From NCBI RefSeq assembly GCF_009831655.1, contig NZ_WRPA01000020.1, positions 1-64,000 on the forward strand: a stretch of DNA of 64,000 nucleotides, given 5' to 3'. This DNA is from Shewanella insulae (lineage in GTDB: Bacteria; Pseudomonadota; Gammaproteobacteria; Enterobacterales; Shewanellaceae). Position numbers and translations under genes: made by a program. Position 1 is the stretch's first letter; each line of letters opens with the position of its first letter. A model generated the notes under the pieces. It searched no databases, had not been told where the DNA came from, and saw only the letters and a list, made by a program, of their open reading frames with translations. Of the stretch, positions 29,116 through 38,282 are shown in pieces.

Positions 29116-29153
29116 CTCCTTTGTTGGCTGAATCTCCCTGAGGCAAGATTCAG
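29116..29153 (-). promoter_or_regulatory. 5' leader hairpin before the Hsp20 ribosome site
   Basis: On the minus strand, CTGAATCT (29153-29146) pairs perfectly with AGATTCAG (29135-29128) across a 10-base loop. The ribosome site AAGGAG follows within about 7 bases, and a TCCT upstream of the stem could pair with AGGA of that site. This would suit a heat-sensed leader; it is not proven. Confidence 0.4.
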
Positions 29154-29488
29154 AGGATTTACGAACAGCCCAAAGCGCAAGCCCTCTGGGCTCCCTACTA
29201 TAATTTTAGTTCCCTGCTCCCAATTTACCTCTATGGCTAGATGCTATTTGCGGGTCAATTAATCCAAATCAAACCAGGACGGAAAAGTCCTTCCCTGCCA
29301 CGTAATCGGGCACAAAATATGCCCAAGGCGGCAAATGAACGCCCCATGCAATAAAGACAAGACAAAGGCAATATTATTATGAGGTTAGATGAATTTTATC
29401 CGCACCTTATTCGACCACATTAGTTAAAGACAGCAAGGTGAGACTTAGGTATGCTTTAGACAACATATCTCATCGAAAGGAATCGTTC
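29154..29488. other. Intergenic region between hsp20 and the small membrane protein gene
   Basis: Together with the leader hairpin, this divergent gap is 379 bases. It must hold the promoters of both neighbours. I could not identify a confident heat-shock (sigma-32) promoter by eye and see no open frame with a convincing ribosome site. Confidence 0.4.
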
Positions 29489-29932
29489 ATGGACACCACA
29501 TCCGTCGACAGCGCACAGACGGCAATGGAATCAAAACCAGAGTCGAAATCTGAGCCTTCTCAGCACATCCAGCCAGCCACACAAACGCCAGGCGTCGCCG
29601 TCCAGCCAGAGCCAAAACACTCGGGCCTTGGCATCGCCGGTTTCGTCCTGAGCATACTCTCCACCCTGCTGATTTTCGGCCTGCTCATAATTGCCGGCGT
29701 CTTGGAGGCCACCACACCCGGCGGCATAGATGAGACATCGCCCGAGGCGATCATCGTCGGCTTACTGCTCTTCGCCTTTATCGGCCTGACCTTGGTAGCC
29801 CTGGGGCTGGGAGTTGCCGGCCTGTTTCAGAAACAACGCAAGAAAATCTTTGCCATACTGGGCACCATATTCTCATCGGTAACCGTTCTGGCCACCCTGG
29901 CACTCATCGGCTATGGCACAACCATAGATTAG
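29489..29932 (+). CDS. Small membrane protein, DUF4190-like
   Basis: This 147-residue protein has a polar, Pro/Gln/Glu-rich N-terminus (about 50 residues) followed by three or four hydrophobic segments (GIAGFVLSILSTLLIFGLLI; then AIIVGLLLFAFIGLTLVALG; then FAILGTIFSSVTVLATLAL). The pattern resembles DUF4190 proteins, whose function is unknown. ATG 29489 is chosen because AAAGGA lies 8 bases upstream; the frame could extend to 29438. Confidence 0.7.
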   Translation: MDTTSVDSAQTAMESKPESKSEPSQHIQPATQTPGVAVQPEPKHSGLGIAGFVLSILSTLLIFGLLIIAGVLEATTPGGIDETSPEAIIVGLLLFAFIGLTLVALGLGVAGLFQKQRKKIFAILGTIFSSVTVLATLALIGYGTTID

Positions 29933-29969
29933 GCGATATTCACCAGCACAAAGCTATCGGCCAGCCAGC

Positions 29970-29991
29970 AAAAAGGGGGCCAAGGCCCCCT
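29970..29991 (-). terminator. Terminator of the class V aminotransferase gene
   Basis: On the minus strand, GGGGGCC and GGCCCCC form a stem with a 2-base centre followed by TTTTTG, just past the stop at 30011. Confidence 0.8.
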
Positions 29992-30010
29992 AGTTAGTTT
30001 CGAGCTTGAG

Positions 30011-31153
30011 TTAACTCAAGACCTCCTGCAGTGCTCGCAGGCATAGGGCGACATTCTCACGCCGCGCGCCGTAGCCCATCAGGCCGATACGCCAGGCCTT
30101 ACCGGCCAGGGCACCCAATCCGGCACCTATCTCCAGATTATAGTTTTCGAGCAGCTGCTTACGCACGGCGCCATCGTCTACGCCCTCGGGAATATAGACG
30201 GCGTTGAGCTGCGGCAAGCGCGAAGATTCCGCGACCACGAACTTAAGCCCCAGGTTCTCCAGTCCGTCACGCAACAAGGCGTACATAGACTGATGGCGGG
30301 CCCAGGCATTTTCCAGCCCCTCTGCGGCCAGCAGGCGTAGCGACTCATGCAGGGCATACAGGGCATTGACCGGCGCCGTATGGTGATAGCTACGCTTACC
30401 GCCCGCGCCCTGATCGCCACTCCAGTAGCCCATGACCAGGCTCTGATCCAGGAACCAGCTCTGCACCGGCGTCTTACGCGCCTTGAGCTTCTCTACCGCC
30501 GCTGGCGAGAAAGAGACAGGCGACAGGCCCGGCACACAGGAGAGACACTTCTGGCTGCCCGAGTAGATGGCATCTATGCCCCACTCATCGACCTTGAGCT
30601 CCACGCCACCGAGGGAAGTCACCGCATCGACGATCGACAGACAGTCGTGGGCCTTGGCCAGCTGGCACAAGCCCTTGGCATCCGACAGCGCCCCGGTTGA
30701 GGTCTCGGCGTGCACGAAGGCGAGAAACTTGGCATCGGGATGGGCCTTAAGCGCCGCCTCGACATCGCTCAGCGATACCGGCGTGCCCCACTCGTTATCC
30801 ACCACCACGGCGGTGGCACCGACACGCTCGACATTCTGGCGCATGCGCTCGCCAAATACGCCGTTACGGCAGACGATCACCTTCTCGCCCGGCTCGACCA
30901 GATTAACGAAACAGGTTTCCATGCCGGCACTGCCCGGCGCCGAGACAGCCAGCGTCATGGCATTTTCGGTCTGAAACGCATATTGGATCAGTGCTTTAAG
31001 TTCGTCCATCATGCCGACAAATAGGGGATCCAGGTGGCCTATGGTCGGTCTTGCCTGCGCCGCCAGAACCTCGGGATAGACATCCGACGGGCCCGGGCCC
31101 ATTAAGACTCGGCGAGGGGGATTAAAAGGGGTAACTTTGGGTGCTGCTAACAT
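30011..31153 (-). CDS. Class V aminotransferase (alanine/serine-glyoxylate type)
   Basis: This 380-residue PLP enzyme of the AGT/SGT family would transfer an amino group from alanine or serine to glyoxylate or a related keto acid. Family signs are GPGPSDVYPEVL near the N-terminus, SIVDAVTSLGG (PLP-binding Asp), and the PLP lysine in SGSQKCLS. It is monocistronic with its own terminator. The exact donor and acceptor cannot be decided from sequence. Confidence 0.88.
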   Translation of the reverse strand: MLAAPKVTPFNPPRRVLMGPGPSDVYPEVLAAQARPTIGHLDPLFVGMMDELKALIQYAFQTENAMTLAVSAPGSAGMETCFVNLVEPGEKVIVCRNGVFGERMRQNVERVGATAVVVDNEWGTPVSLSDVEAALKAHPDAKFLAFVHAETSTGALSDAKGLCQLAKAHDCLSIVDAVTSLGGVELKVDEWGIDAIYSGSQKCLSCVPGLSPVSFSPAAVEKLKARKTPVQSWFLDQSLVMGYWSGDQGAGGKRSYHHTAPVNALYALHESLRLLAAEGLENAWARHQSMYALLRDGLENLGLKFVVAESSRLPQLNAVYIPEGVDDGAVRKQLLENYNLEIGAGLGALAGKAWRIGLMGYGARRENVALCLRALQEVLS

Positions 31154-31318
31154 CTCATATCCTCTATCAAGCCTTAGCTTGAGAAGTTAGGGTTAAGGCT
31201 AACTGTCGTTTTGATTTGATGACGAGACGCTTTACGCCCATCATCACCCTACGGATGAACAGTTATTCGCGTGCCATGACTGGCATCTTATTGCTCTGAA
31301 TCTGTTGCAAGATAACAT

Positions 31319-31343
31319 AAAAAAAGGCGCCATCGCGCCCCTT
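31319..31343 (-). terminator. Terminator of the ilvGMEDA operon
   Basis: On the minus strand, GGCGC-GATG-GCGCC is followed by seven T, about 40 bases past the ilvA stop. Confidence 0.85.
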
Positions 31344-31382
31344 TAACGTTAAAGTTTGTCTCTGCTCGCGAAAGCAAAACTA

Positions 31383-32933
31383 TTAGTCGCGATTATCCAG
31401 AAAAAGCTTATAGGCCGGGCTCTGGGTCTCTTCCTGATAGACGAAACCCAGCTCGGTAAGAAACTGCTGGAAGGCGATGCTATCGCTCTCGGGCACCTCG
31501 AAACCGGCCAGCACCCGGCCATAGGCTGCGCCATGGTTGCGGTAGTGAAACAGGCTAATGTTCCACTTGCTGCGCAGGGTGGTGAGAAACTTAAACAGGG
31601 CGCCGGGATGCTCGGGAAACTCGAAGCTAAACAGGCGCTCCTGCAACGGCTCTGGCGGCAGGCCGCCGACCATGTAGCGCACGTGCAGCTTGGCCGTCTC
31701 GTCGTGAGACAAGTCCTGCACCTCAAAGCCATCGCCTTCGAGCCGCGCCACTATCTCGTCGAGCTCCGCCTGGCCATGAGACAGGCGAATACCGGCAAAT
31801 ACCACCGCCTTCTCGCGGCTGGAGAAACGATAGTTAAACTCTGTCATGGCGCGCTTTTCCAGCAGCTCACAGAAGCGCAGGAAGATCCCCGGACGCTCCG
31901 GCACCTTCACCGCCAGAATAGCCTCCTTCTGCTCACCTAGCTCACAACGCTCTGACACATAACGCAGGCTGTGGAAGTTGACATTGGCGCCGCTGAGAAT
32001 GGCCGCCACCTTCTGTCCCTTGCCCTCGTCGCCGATATATTTCTTCAGCCCTGCCAGTGACAGTGCCCCTGCCGGTTCGGCGATAGCACGGGTGTCCTCG
32101 AAGATATCCTTCACCGCGGCGCAGATCTCATCGGAAGAGACTGTCACCACCTGATCCACATACTCGCGGGCCAGCCTGAAGGGCTCGGCGCCAATCTGCT
32201 TTACCGCCACACCATCGGCAAACAGGCCCACCTGTGGCAGCACCACCCGCTCGTCGGCCTCCAGAGCTGCCTTGAGGCAGGCCGAGTCTTCCGGCTCCAC
32301 GCCGATAATCTTCACCTGGGGCATCACCGCCTTATAGTAGGCCGCGATACCGGCGATCAGGCCACCACCGCCCACGGGCACAAACACCACCTCGAGATCC
32401 CTCTGCTGTTGCAGCATCTCCTGGGCAACCGTGCCCTGCCCGGCGATCACCGCCTCGTCGTCGAACGGCGCCACATAGATGCGCCCCTCATCGCAGGCAA
32501 GCTGCTGTGCATGTTCATTAGCCATGTCGAAGGACTGTCCGTGCAAGACGACCGTACCGCCGAGGCGACGCACCGCGTCCACCTTGATATCCGGCGTGGT
32601 CTGGGGCATGACGATCACCGCGCTCACCCCACGTGCCGAGGCTGACATGGCGACCCCCTGGGCATGGTTACCCGCCGAGGCGCACACCACGCCCCGCTGA
32701 CACTCTTCCTGGCTTAGCTCGGCGATACGATTGTAGGCGCCGCGCAGCTTAAAGGAGTGTACCGGCTGCATATCCTCGCGCTTGAGGAACACCTGACACC
32801 CGAGGCGCGCCGACAGCTTATTGAGGCTGGAGAGCGGCGTCACCTTGGCGACATCATAGACAGACGACAGCAAGATCTTCTGCAGATAATAGTGGGCGAG
32901 ATCCAGCTGAGACTGAGAGGCAAGGGCCAACAT
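31383..32933 (-). CDS. ilvA: Threonine ammonia-lyase, biosynthetic (threonine deaminase)
   Basis: This 516-residue PLP enzyme converts threonine to 2-oxobutanoate, the first step to isoleucine. The PLP lysine is in HSFKLRGAYN, and the phosphate loop is VPVGGGGLIAGI. Two ACT-like regulatory domains follow from about residue 330, as in isoleucine-inhibited IlvA. ATG 32933 follows GGAGGA and lies one base after the ilvD stop (TAATATG); the open frame extends further upstream into ilvD without support. Confidence 0.97.
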   Translation of the reverse strand: MLALASQSQLDLAHYYLQKILLSSVYDVAKVTPLSSLNKLSARLGCQVFLKREDMQPVHSFKLRGAYNRIAELSQEECQRGVVCASAGNHAQGVAMSASARGVSAVIVMPQTTPDIKVDAVRRLGGTVVLHGQSFDMANEHAQQLACDEGRIYVAPFDDEAVIAGQGTVAQEMLQQQRDLEVVFVPVGGGGLIAGIAAYYKAVMPQVKIIGVEPEDSACLKAALEADERVVLPQVGLFADGVAVKQIGAEPFRLAREYVDQVVTVSSDEICAAVKDIFEDTRAIAEPAGALSLAGLKKYIGDEGKGQKVAAILSGANVNFHSLRYVSERCELGEQKEAILAVKVPERPGIFLRFCELLEKRAMTEFNYRFSSREKAVVFAGIRLSHGQAELDEIVARLEGDGFEVQDLSHDETAKLHVRYMVGGLPPEPLQERLFSFEFPEHPGALFKFLTTLRSKWNISLFHYRNHGAAYGRVLAGFEVPESDSIAFQQFLTELGFVYQEETQSPAYKLFLDNRD

Positions 32934-32934
32934 A

Positions 32935-34785
32935 TTAATCCTCCAGCTTAGTGACATCGCGCACCGCACCCTTATCGGCACTGGTGGCGAGCATGGCATA
33001 GGCTTTCAGCGCCAGCGACACGCTGCGCTCACGATTGACCGGCTTCCAGGCCTGCTTGCCACGGGCCTCCATGGCCTGACGACGGGTCTCGAATTCTTCA
33101 TCGCTCACCGCCAGAGTGATTGACCTTGCCGGGATATCGATCTCGATGCGATCACCGGTTTCCACCAAAGCTATGGTGCCACCGGCCGCCGCCTCGGGTG
33201 ACACATGACCGATAGACAGCCCAGAGGTACCGCCGGAGAAACGCCCGTCGGTGATCAGGGCACAAGAGGTGCCCAGGCCCTTAGATTTAAGGTAACTGGT
33301 GGGATAGAGCATCTCCTGCATGCCAGGGCCGCCTTTAGGGCCTTCGTAGCGAATCACCACCACATCACCGGCAACCACTTCGCCGCCTAAGATACCGGCG
33401 ACCGCATCGTCCTGGCTCTCGTACACCCGAGCATGCCCCACGAAGGTATGGTTAGCCTCATCGACCCCAGCCGTCTTGACGATACAGCCGTCCAAGGCTA
33501 TGTTGCCCGACAGTACCGCCAGGCCACCTTCCTGACTGAAGGCAAATTCGCGGGTGCGAATACAGCCCTCTTGGCGATCCACATCCAGGCTCGGCCAGCG
33601 ACAGCTCTGACTGAAGGCCTTAGTGGTGGGGATACCCGCAGGGCCGGCTGCATAGAACTGCTGCACCGCCTCATCCTGGGTCTGAACCAGGTCATACTGG
33701 GCCAGCACCGCCTTGAGGTTCTCGCCCGCCACATGGCTGACATCCGTATGCAGCAAGCCGGCTCTGTCCAGCTCACCCAGGATGCCCATCACGCCACCGG
33801 CGCGATGCACATCTTCCATATGATATTTAGGGGTCGACGGCGCCACCTTACACAGGTGCGGCACCTGACGAGACAGGCGGTCGATATCGGCCATGGTAAA
33901 GTCCACCTCGGCCTCCTGAGCCGCCGCCAGCAGGTGCAAGACCGTATTGGAAGAACCACCCATGGCGATATCCAGCGCCATGGCGTTCTCGAACGCCTTG
34001 AAGCTGGCGATGTTGCGTGGCAGCGCCGACTCGTCATCGTCGCGGTAGTAGCGGTTAGCCAGCGCCATCACCCGGCGACCAGCCTCTAAGAAGAGCTCTC
34101 GGCGATCGCTATGAGTCGCCAGCATGGAGCCATTGCCAGGCAGCGACAAACCTAAGGCCTCGGTCAGGCAGTTCATCGAATTGGCGGTAAACATGCCCGA
34201 GCAGGAGCCGCAGGTCGGGCAGGCGCTACGCTCTATCTTCTCGCTGTCTTCGTCCGAGACGCGATCGTCGGCCGCCGCCACCATGGCATCCACCAGATCC
34301 AGCTTTATCAAGTTATCCGACAGTTTGGTCTTACCAGCCTCCATGGGGCCGCCCGAGACAAACACCACGGGAATATTGAGCCGCAGCGCCGCCATCAACA
34401 TGCCAGGGGTGATCTTGTCACAGTTGGAGATACACACCAAGGCATCGGCGCAGTGGGCGTTGACCATATACTCGACGCTGTCGGCGATCAGCTCCCGTGA
34501 TGGCAGGGAGTAGAGCATGCCGCCATGGCCCATGGCGATGCCGTCATCCACGGCGATAGTGTTGAACTCTTTGGCGATACCACCCGCCTCTTCGATGGCG
34601 CCAGCCACCAGCGAGCCCATGTCCTTGAGGTGCACGTGTCCCGGCACAAACTGGGTAAAGGAGTTGGCAATGGCGACAATCGGCTTACCAAAATCGCTGT
34701 CTTTTACCCCGGTCGCCCGCCAGAGTGCGCGGGCTCCGGCCATGTTGCGCCCTTGAGTACTGGTAGCTGAACGTAGTTTTGCCAT
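32935..34785 (-). CDS. ilvD: Dihydroxy-acid dehydratase
   Basis: This 616-residue iron-sulfur enzyme makes the 2-oxo acid precursors of valine and isoleucine. Cluster cysteines are visible in CISNCDKITPGM and CPTCGSCSGMF. The length equals that of the E. coli enzyme when ATG 34785 is used, which has an AGAAGGAAA site; longer in-frame starts are unlikely. It is the fourth structural gene of ilvGMEDA. Confidence 0.97.
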   Translation of the reverse strand: MAKLRSATSTQGRNMAGARALWRATGVKDSDFGKPIVAIANSFTQFVPGHVHLKDMGSLVAGAIEEAGGIAKEFNTIAVDDGIAMGHGGMLYSLPSRELIADSVEYMVNAHCADALVCISNCDKITPGMLMAALRLNIPVVFVSGGPMEAGKTKLSDNLIKLDLVDAMVAAADDRVSDEDSEKIERSACPTCGSCSGMFTANSMNCLTEALGLSLPGNGSMLATHSDRRELFLEAGRRVMALANRYYRDDDESALPRNIASFKAFENAMALDIAMGGSSNTVLHLLAAAQEAEVDFTMADIDRLSRQVPHLCKVAPSTPKYHMEDVHRAGGVMGILGELDRAGLLHTDVSHVAGENLKAVLAQYDLVQTQDEAVQQFYAAGPAGIPTTKAFSQSCRWPSLDVDRQEGCIRTREFAFSQEGGLAVLSGNIALDGCIVKTAGVDEANHTFVGHARVYESQDDAVAGILGGEVVAGDVVVIRYEGPKGGPGMQEMLYPTSYLKSKGLGTSCALITDGRFSGGTSGLSIGHVSPEAAAGGTIALVETGDRIEIDIPARSITLAVSDEEFETRRQAMEARGKQAWKPVNRERSVSLALKAYAMLATSADKGAVRDVTKLED

Positions 34786-34897
34786 GACACTTTCCTTCTG
34801 TTGCGTTGGCGGCCTGGCCACCTGAGCTAAATTGGAGCCTCGGCGGCAAATCCACCGCCGAGGTTTTAATCTTATCTTAATTGCTGTGGTTTGCGCC

Positions 34898-35821
34898 TTA
34901 AAGCGGCTCTAACCAGCCCCACTTATCCTGGGTCTCGCCATTAAACAGGCCGAAGAAGCTCGCCTGCAAGGCCTGGGTCACAGGGCCGCGACCACCCGCG
35001 CCCACCTCGATTCGATCGACGCTGCGCACCGGCACAATCTCGGCGGCGGTACCCGTCATAAAGATCTCGTCGGCCAGGTAGAGAAACTCCCGCGACATAG
35101 GCTCTTCGACCACCTCATACCCCAGGTCTCTCGCCAGGGTCATGATGGTATCTCGGGTGATCCCCAAAAGAATGGCCGCAGTGGCCGGCGGGGTATAGAG
35201 TTTGTTCTTCTTTACCACAAACAGGTTGGCACCGGCGCCTTCACTCACTAGGCCGTTGACGTCCAGGGCGATCCCCTCATCGAAGCCGTTACGCTTGGCC
35301 TCGGTAGAGATCTGTAACGAGGAGAGATAGTTACCACCCGCCTTGGCACCGGTAGGTATGGTGTTTGGCGCCAGACGATTCCAGGAGGTCACTGCCACAT
35401 CGACGCCGCGCTCCATGCTGTCCTCGCCCAGGTAGGCGCCCCAAGGGAAGGCGGCCACCATGAGATCGCACTGCGCATCCTTAGGCGGGGTGATGCCCAT
35501 GCCCACGTCTCCAAAAAACACCAGGGGACGAATGTAGGCGCTATCGAGCCTGTTGCTCTTTACTATGTCGCGACAGGCCTGCATGGTCTCATCGAAACTA
35601 TAGGGCACAGGCATGCGGTAGATCTTGGCCGAATCGTACAGGCGCTGCACATGGTCGGTTAGGCGAAATCCCGCCGGTCCCTGTGGCGTGTCATAGACGC
35701 GGATCCCCTCGAACACCGAGGTGCCGTAATGCAAGGCGTGCGACATCACGTGTACCTTGGCATCCCCCCAAGGCATGATCTCTCCATTAAACCAAATCAA
35801 CTCAGCTGTTTTTGCGGGCAT
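34898..35821 (-). CDS. ilvE: Branched-chain amino acid aminotransferase, IlvE type
   Basis: This 307-residue fold-type IV PLP enzyme performs the last step of isoleucine, valine and leucine synthesis. It starts with the usual WFNGEIMPWGDAKVHV and has the PLP lysine in GAKAGGNYLSS. It is close to E. coli IlvE in length and sequence. A second, different branched-chain aminotransferase lies at 49498-50589. Confidence 0.96.
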   Translation of the reverse strand: MPAKTAELIWFNGEIMPWGDAKVHVMSHALHYGTSVFEGIRVYDTPQGPAGFRLTDHVQRLYDSAKIYRMPVPYSFDETMQACRDIVKSNRLDSAYIRPLVFFGDVGMGITPPKDAQCDLMVAAFPWGAYLGEDSMERGVDVAVTSWNRLAPNTIPTGAKAGGNYLSSLQISTEAKRNGFDEGIALDVNGLVSEGAGANLFVVKKNKLYTPPATAAILLGITRDTIMTLARDLGYEVVEEPMSREFLYLADEIFMTGTAAEIVPVRSVDRIEVGAGGRGPVTQALQASFFGLFNGETQDKWGWLEPL

Positions 35822-35847
35822 CTTCTCTCACCTGTCTGTTGCGCGTC

Positions 35848-36117
35848 TTAGGCGCTTGCGTGTTGGGGGTATCTTGTCGCGGCGGGCTTGGCCGAAAGGA
35901 CCTCGCACTCGGTGACATCGATCAATTTGTTTAACTGATGGCTCAAAAGCTCAAGCGCGCGCTCGCTCTCCACCACCATGCCGAGTCGGGTGGTACCGTT
36001 GTCACCCAGGTGCATATCCATCTCGGTGACCTTGAATCCACGGTGGCGTGTGACTCGCAGGACACGTTCTACCACCTCGGGTTGCTGGGCTAAGGTTAAG
36101 GCTAGGTTATAGATCAT
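35848..36117 (-). CDS. ilvM: Acetolactate synthase II small (regulatory) subunit
   Basis: This 89-residue ACT-domain protein (LRVTRHRGFKVTEMDMHL) pairs with IlvG. Its start overlaps the ilvG stop (ATGA), so the subunits are translationally coupled. Confidence 0.93.
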   Translation of the reverse strand: MIYNLALTLAQQPEVVERVLRVTRHRGFKVTEMDMHLGDNGTTRLGMVVESERALELLSHQLNKLIDVTECEVLSAKPAATRYPQHASA

Positions 36118-37787
36118 GTCTGCTTCTCCATCTCATCCATCATGTCGCGGTTACTGGCGCCGGGCGGCACCAAAGGCCATACATTGTGGGCCTCGTCGCT
36201 TCTTACGTGCAGTAAGAAGGGCCCCTTTGCATCGAGCATCTCATCGAGCGCCGACTCCACCTCACCCGCCTGGGTGATAGTGCGCCCCGGGATATCGAAG
36301 GCCGAGGCCATGGTGACAAAGTCCGGGTTGTCGGAAAGATCTGTCTCGCTGAAACGCTCTTCGAAAAACAGCTGTTGCCACTGCTTCACCATTCCCAGTT
36401 TCTGGTTGTCGATCAGCAGGATCTTGAGCGGGATCTGACGTCGCTTGATGGTGGCCAGCTCCTGCACATTCATCATGAAGGAACCGTCGCCGGAGACCGC
36501 CACCACACAGGCGTCGGGTCTGGCCACCTTGGCGCCTATCGCCGCCGGTAGGCCAAAGCCCATGGTGCCAAGGCCAGCGCTAGAGAGATGATCTTCCGGG
36601 CGCCTAAACCACATATGCTGAGCGACCCACATCTGATGCTGGCCCACGTCGCAGGCCACCACGCTATCCTCGGGCAGCTTGGCCGCCAGACGATTGAGCA
36701 ACTTGGGCGCGAAGATAAGCTCCCCGGGTCTGTCGTAACACCAGGCATGCTGGGCTTTCAATGCGGCAACCTCGGCCTGCCAAGACGCTATCTCCAGCGG
36801 CTGCGCCAACGCAGGCAAGATCTCACGCAGATCCCCGGCGATGGCCACATCCGGACGTCTAAGTTTGCCCAGCTCGGCGATATCGATATCCAGGTGCACC
36901 ACCTTGGCATGCTCGGCGAAACTGGCCAGACGGCCGGTGACTCTGTCGTCGAAACGGGCGCCGACCACCAAGAGGAGGTCGCACTCCTGTACCGCCAGGT
37001 TAGCCGCCTTGCCGCCGTGCATGCCCAGCATCCCCAGATAACCTGGGTGGTCATGGGCTATGCTGCCGAGTCCTTTTAGGGTCGCCACCGAGGGCATGCC
37101 TGTCTTTTTGATAAAGCCTCTCAGCTGCTCGACCGCGCCCGCCATGCCGACGCCACCGCCCACGTAAAGCATGGGCCGCTGCGCCTGGGCAATCAGCGCC
37201 TTAGCCGCCTCAAGCAGGCTAGGGTCAACTTGGGGTTCGGCTTGTATCGCCTGAAGCGGCGCCTTGTAGTCCAGTAGGGCGATCTGGATATCTTTAGGAA
37301 TGTCCACCAGCACAGGGCCAGGGCGGCCAGAGGCGGCGATTTCGAAGGCGCGATAGAGGGTAGGCACTAACTCATTGACATCTGTCACCATGAAACTGTG
37401 CTTGGTGCAGGAGAGCGACATGCCCAGCACATCGATCTCCTGAAAGGCATCAGTGCCGATCACCGAAGTAGACACTTGGCCCGTGATGGCCACCAAGGGC
37501 ACGGAATCCAGCAGGGCGTCGGCCAGGGCAGTTACCAGGTTTGTCGCCCCGGGGCCCGAGGTGGCGAAGCAGACTCCCGTCTTGCCGCTGGCTCTGGCAT
37601 AACCTACGGCGGCGAAGGCCGCGCCTTGTTCATGACGACTGAGCAGATGTTCAACCGGCGCACCGACCAGGGCATCGTAGATAGGCATAATCGCGCCACC
37701 TGGATAGCCAAATACCGTGGTCACGCCGTGCGCGGCCAATGCCTTGATGACGGCGTCTGCGCCTCTGATCTTCTGCCCTTGTTCCAT
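36114..37787 (-). CDS. ilvG: Acetolactate synthase II large subunit
   Basis: This 557-residue thiamine-diphosphate enzyme makes acetolactate and acetohydroxybutyrate. ThDP-binding features include SRHEQGAAFAAVGYARASG (catalytic Glu) and the GDGSFMMNVQELATIKR motif. Unlike ilvG of E. coli K-12 it is intact, so the valine-resistant isozyme should be active. It is the first structural gene after the ilvL attenuator. Confidence 0.97.
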   Translation of the reverse strand: MEQGQKIRGADAVIKALAAHGVTTVFGYPGGAIMPIYDALVGAPVEHLLSRHEQGAAFAAVGYARASGKTGVCFATSGPGATNLVTALADALLDSVPLVAITGQVSTSVIGTDAFQEIDVLGMSLSCTKHSFMVTDVNELVPTLYRAFEIAASGRPGPVLVDIPKDIQIALLDYKAPLQAIQAEPQVDPSLLEAAKALIAQAQRPMLYVGGGVGMAGAVEQLRGFIKKTGMPSVATLKGLGSIAHDHPGYLGMLGMHGGKAANLAVQECDLLLVVGARFDDRVTGRLASFAEHAKVVHLDIDIAELGKLRRPDVAIAGDLREILPALAQPLEIASWQAEVAALKAQHAWCYDRPGELIFAPKLLNRLAAKLPEDSVVACDVGQHQMWVAQHMWFRRPEDHLSSAGLGTMGFGLPAAIGAKVARPDACVVAVSGDGSFMMNVQELATIKRRQIPLKILLIDNQKLGMVKQWQQLFFEERFSETDLSDNPDFVTMASAFDIPGRTITQAGEVESALDEMLDAKGPFLLHVRSDEAHNVWPLVPPGASNRDMMDEMEKQT

Positions 37788-37842
37788 CTGCCCTATCCTG
37801 CGTAATTAAATGTTTTTCTGGGTTAAGCAAGTCATGAGTGCT

Positions 37843-37881
37843 AAAAACAAAAAACCCCCGGTCCTTTCGGAGCGGGGGTTC
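37843..37881 (-). terminator. Attenuator terminator of ilvGMEDA
   Basis: On the minus strand, ACCCCCGCTCC pairs with GGACCGGGGGT (one mismatch, GAAA loop) and is followed by TTTTTTGTTTTT. It lies between the leader peptide stop and ilvG. Its 5' arm, CCCCCGCT (37878-37871), is also perfectly complementary to AGCGGGGG in the leader (37936-37929), which gives the alternative antiterminator. Confidence 0.92.
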
Positions 37882-37901
37882 TTGTTGCAATCTTGACCTG
37901 A

Positions 37902-37997
37902 TTAGGTGTGTCGACGCGCCATGCGATGCCCCCGCTGTGATTTAATAATCACGACGGTAATAATCTCAATAATGAGGAGGGCAGCTTGGTTAAACAT
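37902..37997 (-). CDS. ilvL: ilv operon leader peptide
   Basis: This 31-residue leader has the core ALLIIEIITVVII: six isoleucines, two leucines and two valines in the first 18 codons, as expected for a peptide that senses charging of the branched-chain tRNAs. Stalling there would leave the AGCGGGGG segment (37936-37929) free to pair with the terminator arm and allow transcription into ilvG. Full translation to the TAA would cover that segment and permit termination. It differs strongly from the E. coli leader in sequence but keeps the logic. Confidence 0.88.
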   Translation of the reverse strand: MFNQAALLIIEIITVVIIKSQRGHRMARRHT

Positions 37998-38282
37998 GGT
38001 GTCTCTTTGTTTCCTAATCTCTGTTTGCTTAAATTCTGTATCTCGGTCGACTCAATTTAGCCGACCTTTTAATCAATACCACAAAGCCAACGAATAACAC
38101 AACCAAAACCTGCAACTATCTGTAAAAAGCCCTTTCACAGGCATCTTGGGCGGTGCTAGCAAGCCAATCAAGACCAGATATTTCCCTACTCATGTGACTC
38201 TTGGGCCGACTCAATGTTTCTGTGTCGAAACTGAGAAAGCTCGGCCCAACCACTAATAAATCGTGGATTAATATATTGATAA
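37998..38282. other. Intergenic region between ilvC and the ilvL leader
   Basis: This 285-bp gap must hold the ilvL promoter on the minus strand and the end of the ilvC transcript. I see no convincing open frame, and could not place a confident -35/-10 pair. A large imperfect hairpin occupies 38201-38249. Confidence 0.5.
38201..38249. repeat. Large inverted repeat downstream of ilvC
   Basis: TTGGGCCGA (38201-38209) pairs with TCGGCCCAA (38241-38249). Inside, CTCA/TGAG and GTTTC/GAAAC can extend the stem with small bulges. There is no T run on either side, so it may be an mRNA-stabilising 3' hairpin or a factor-dependent terminator for ilvC. Confidence 0.6.
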
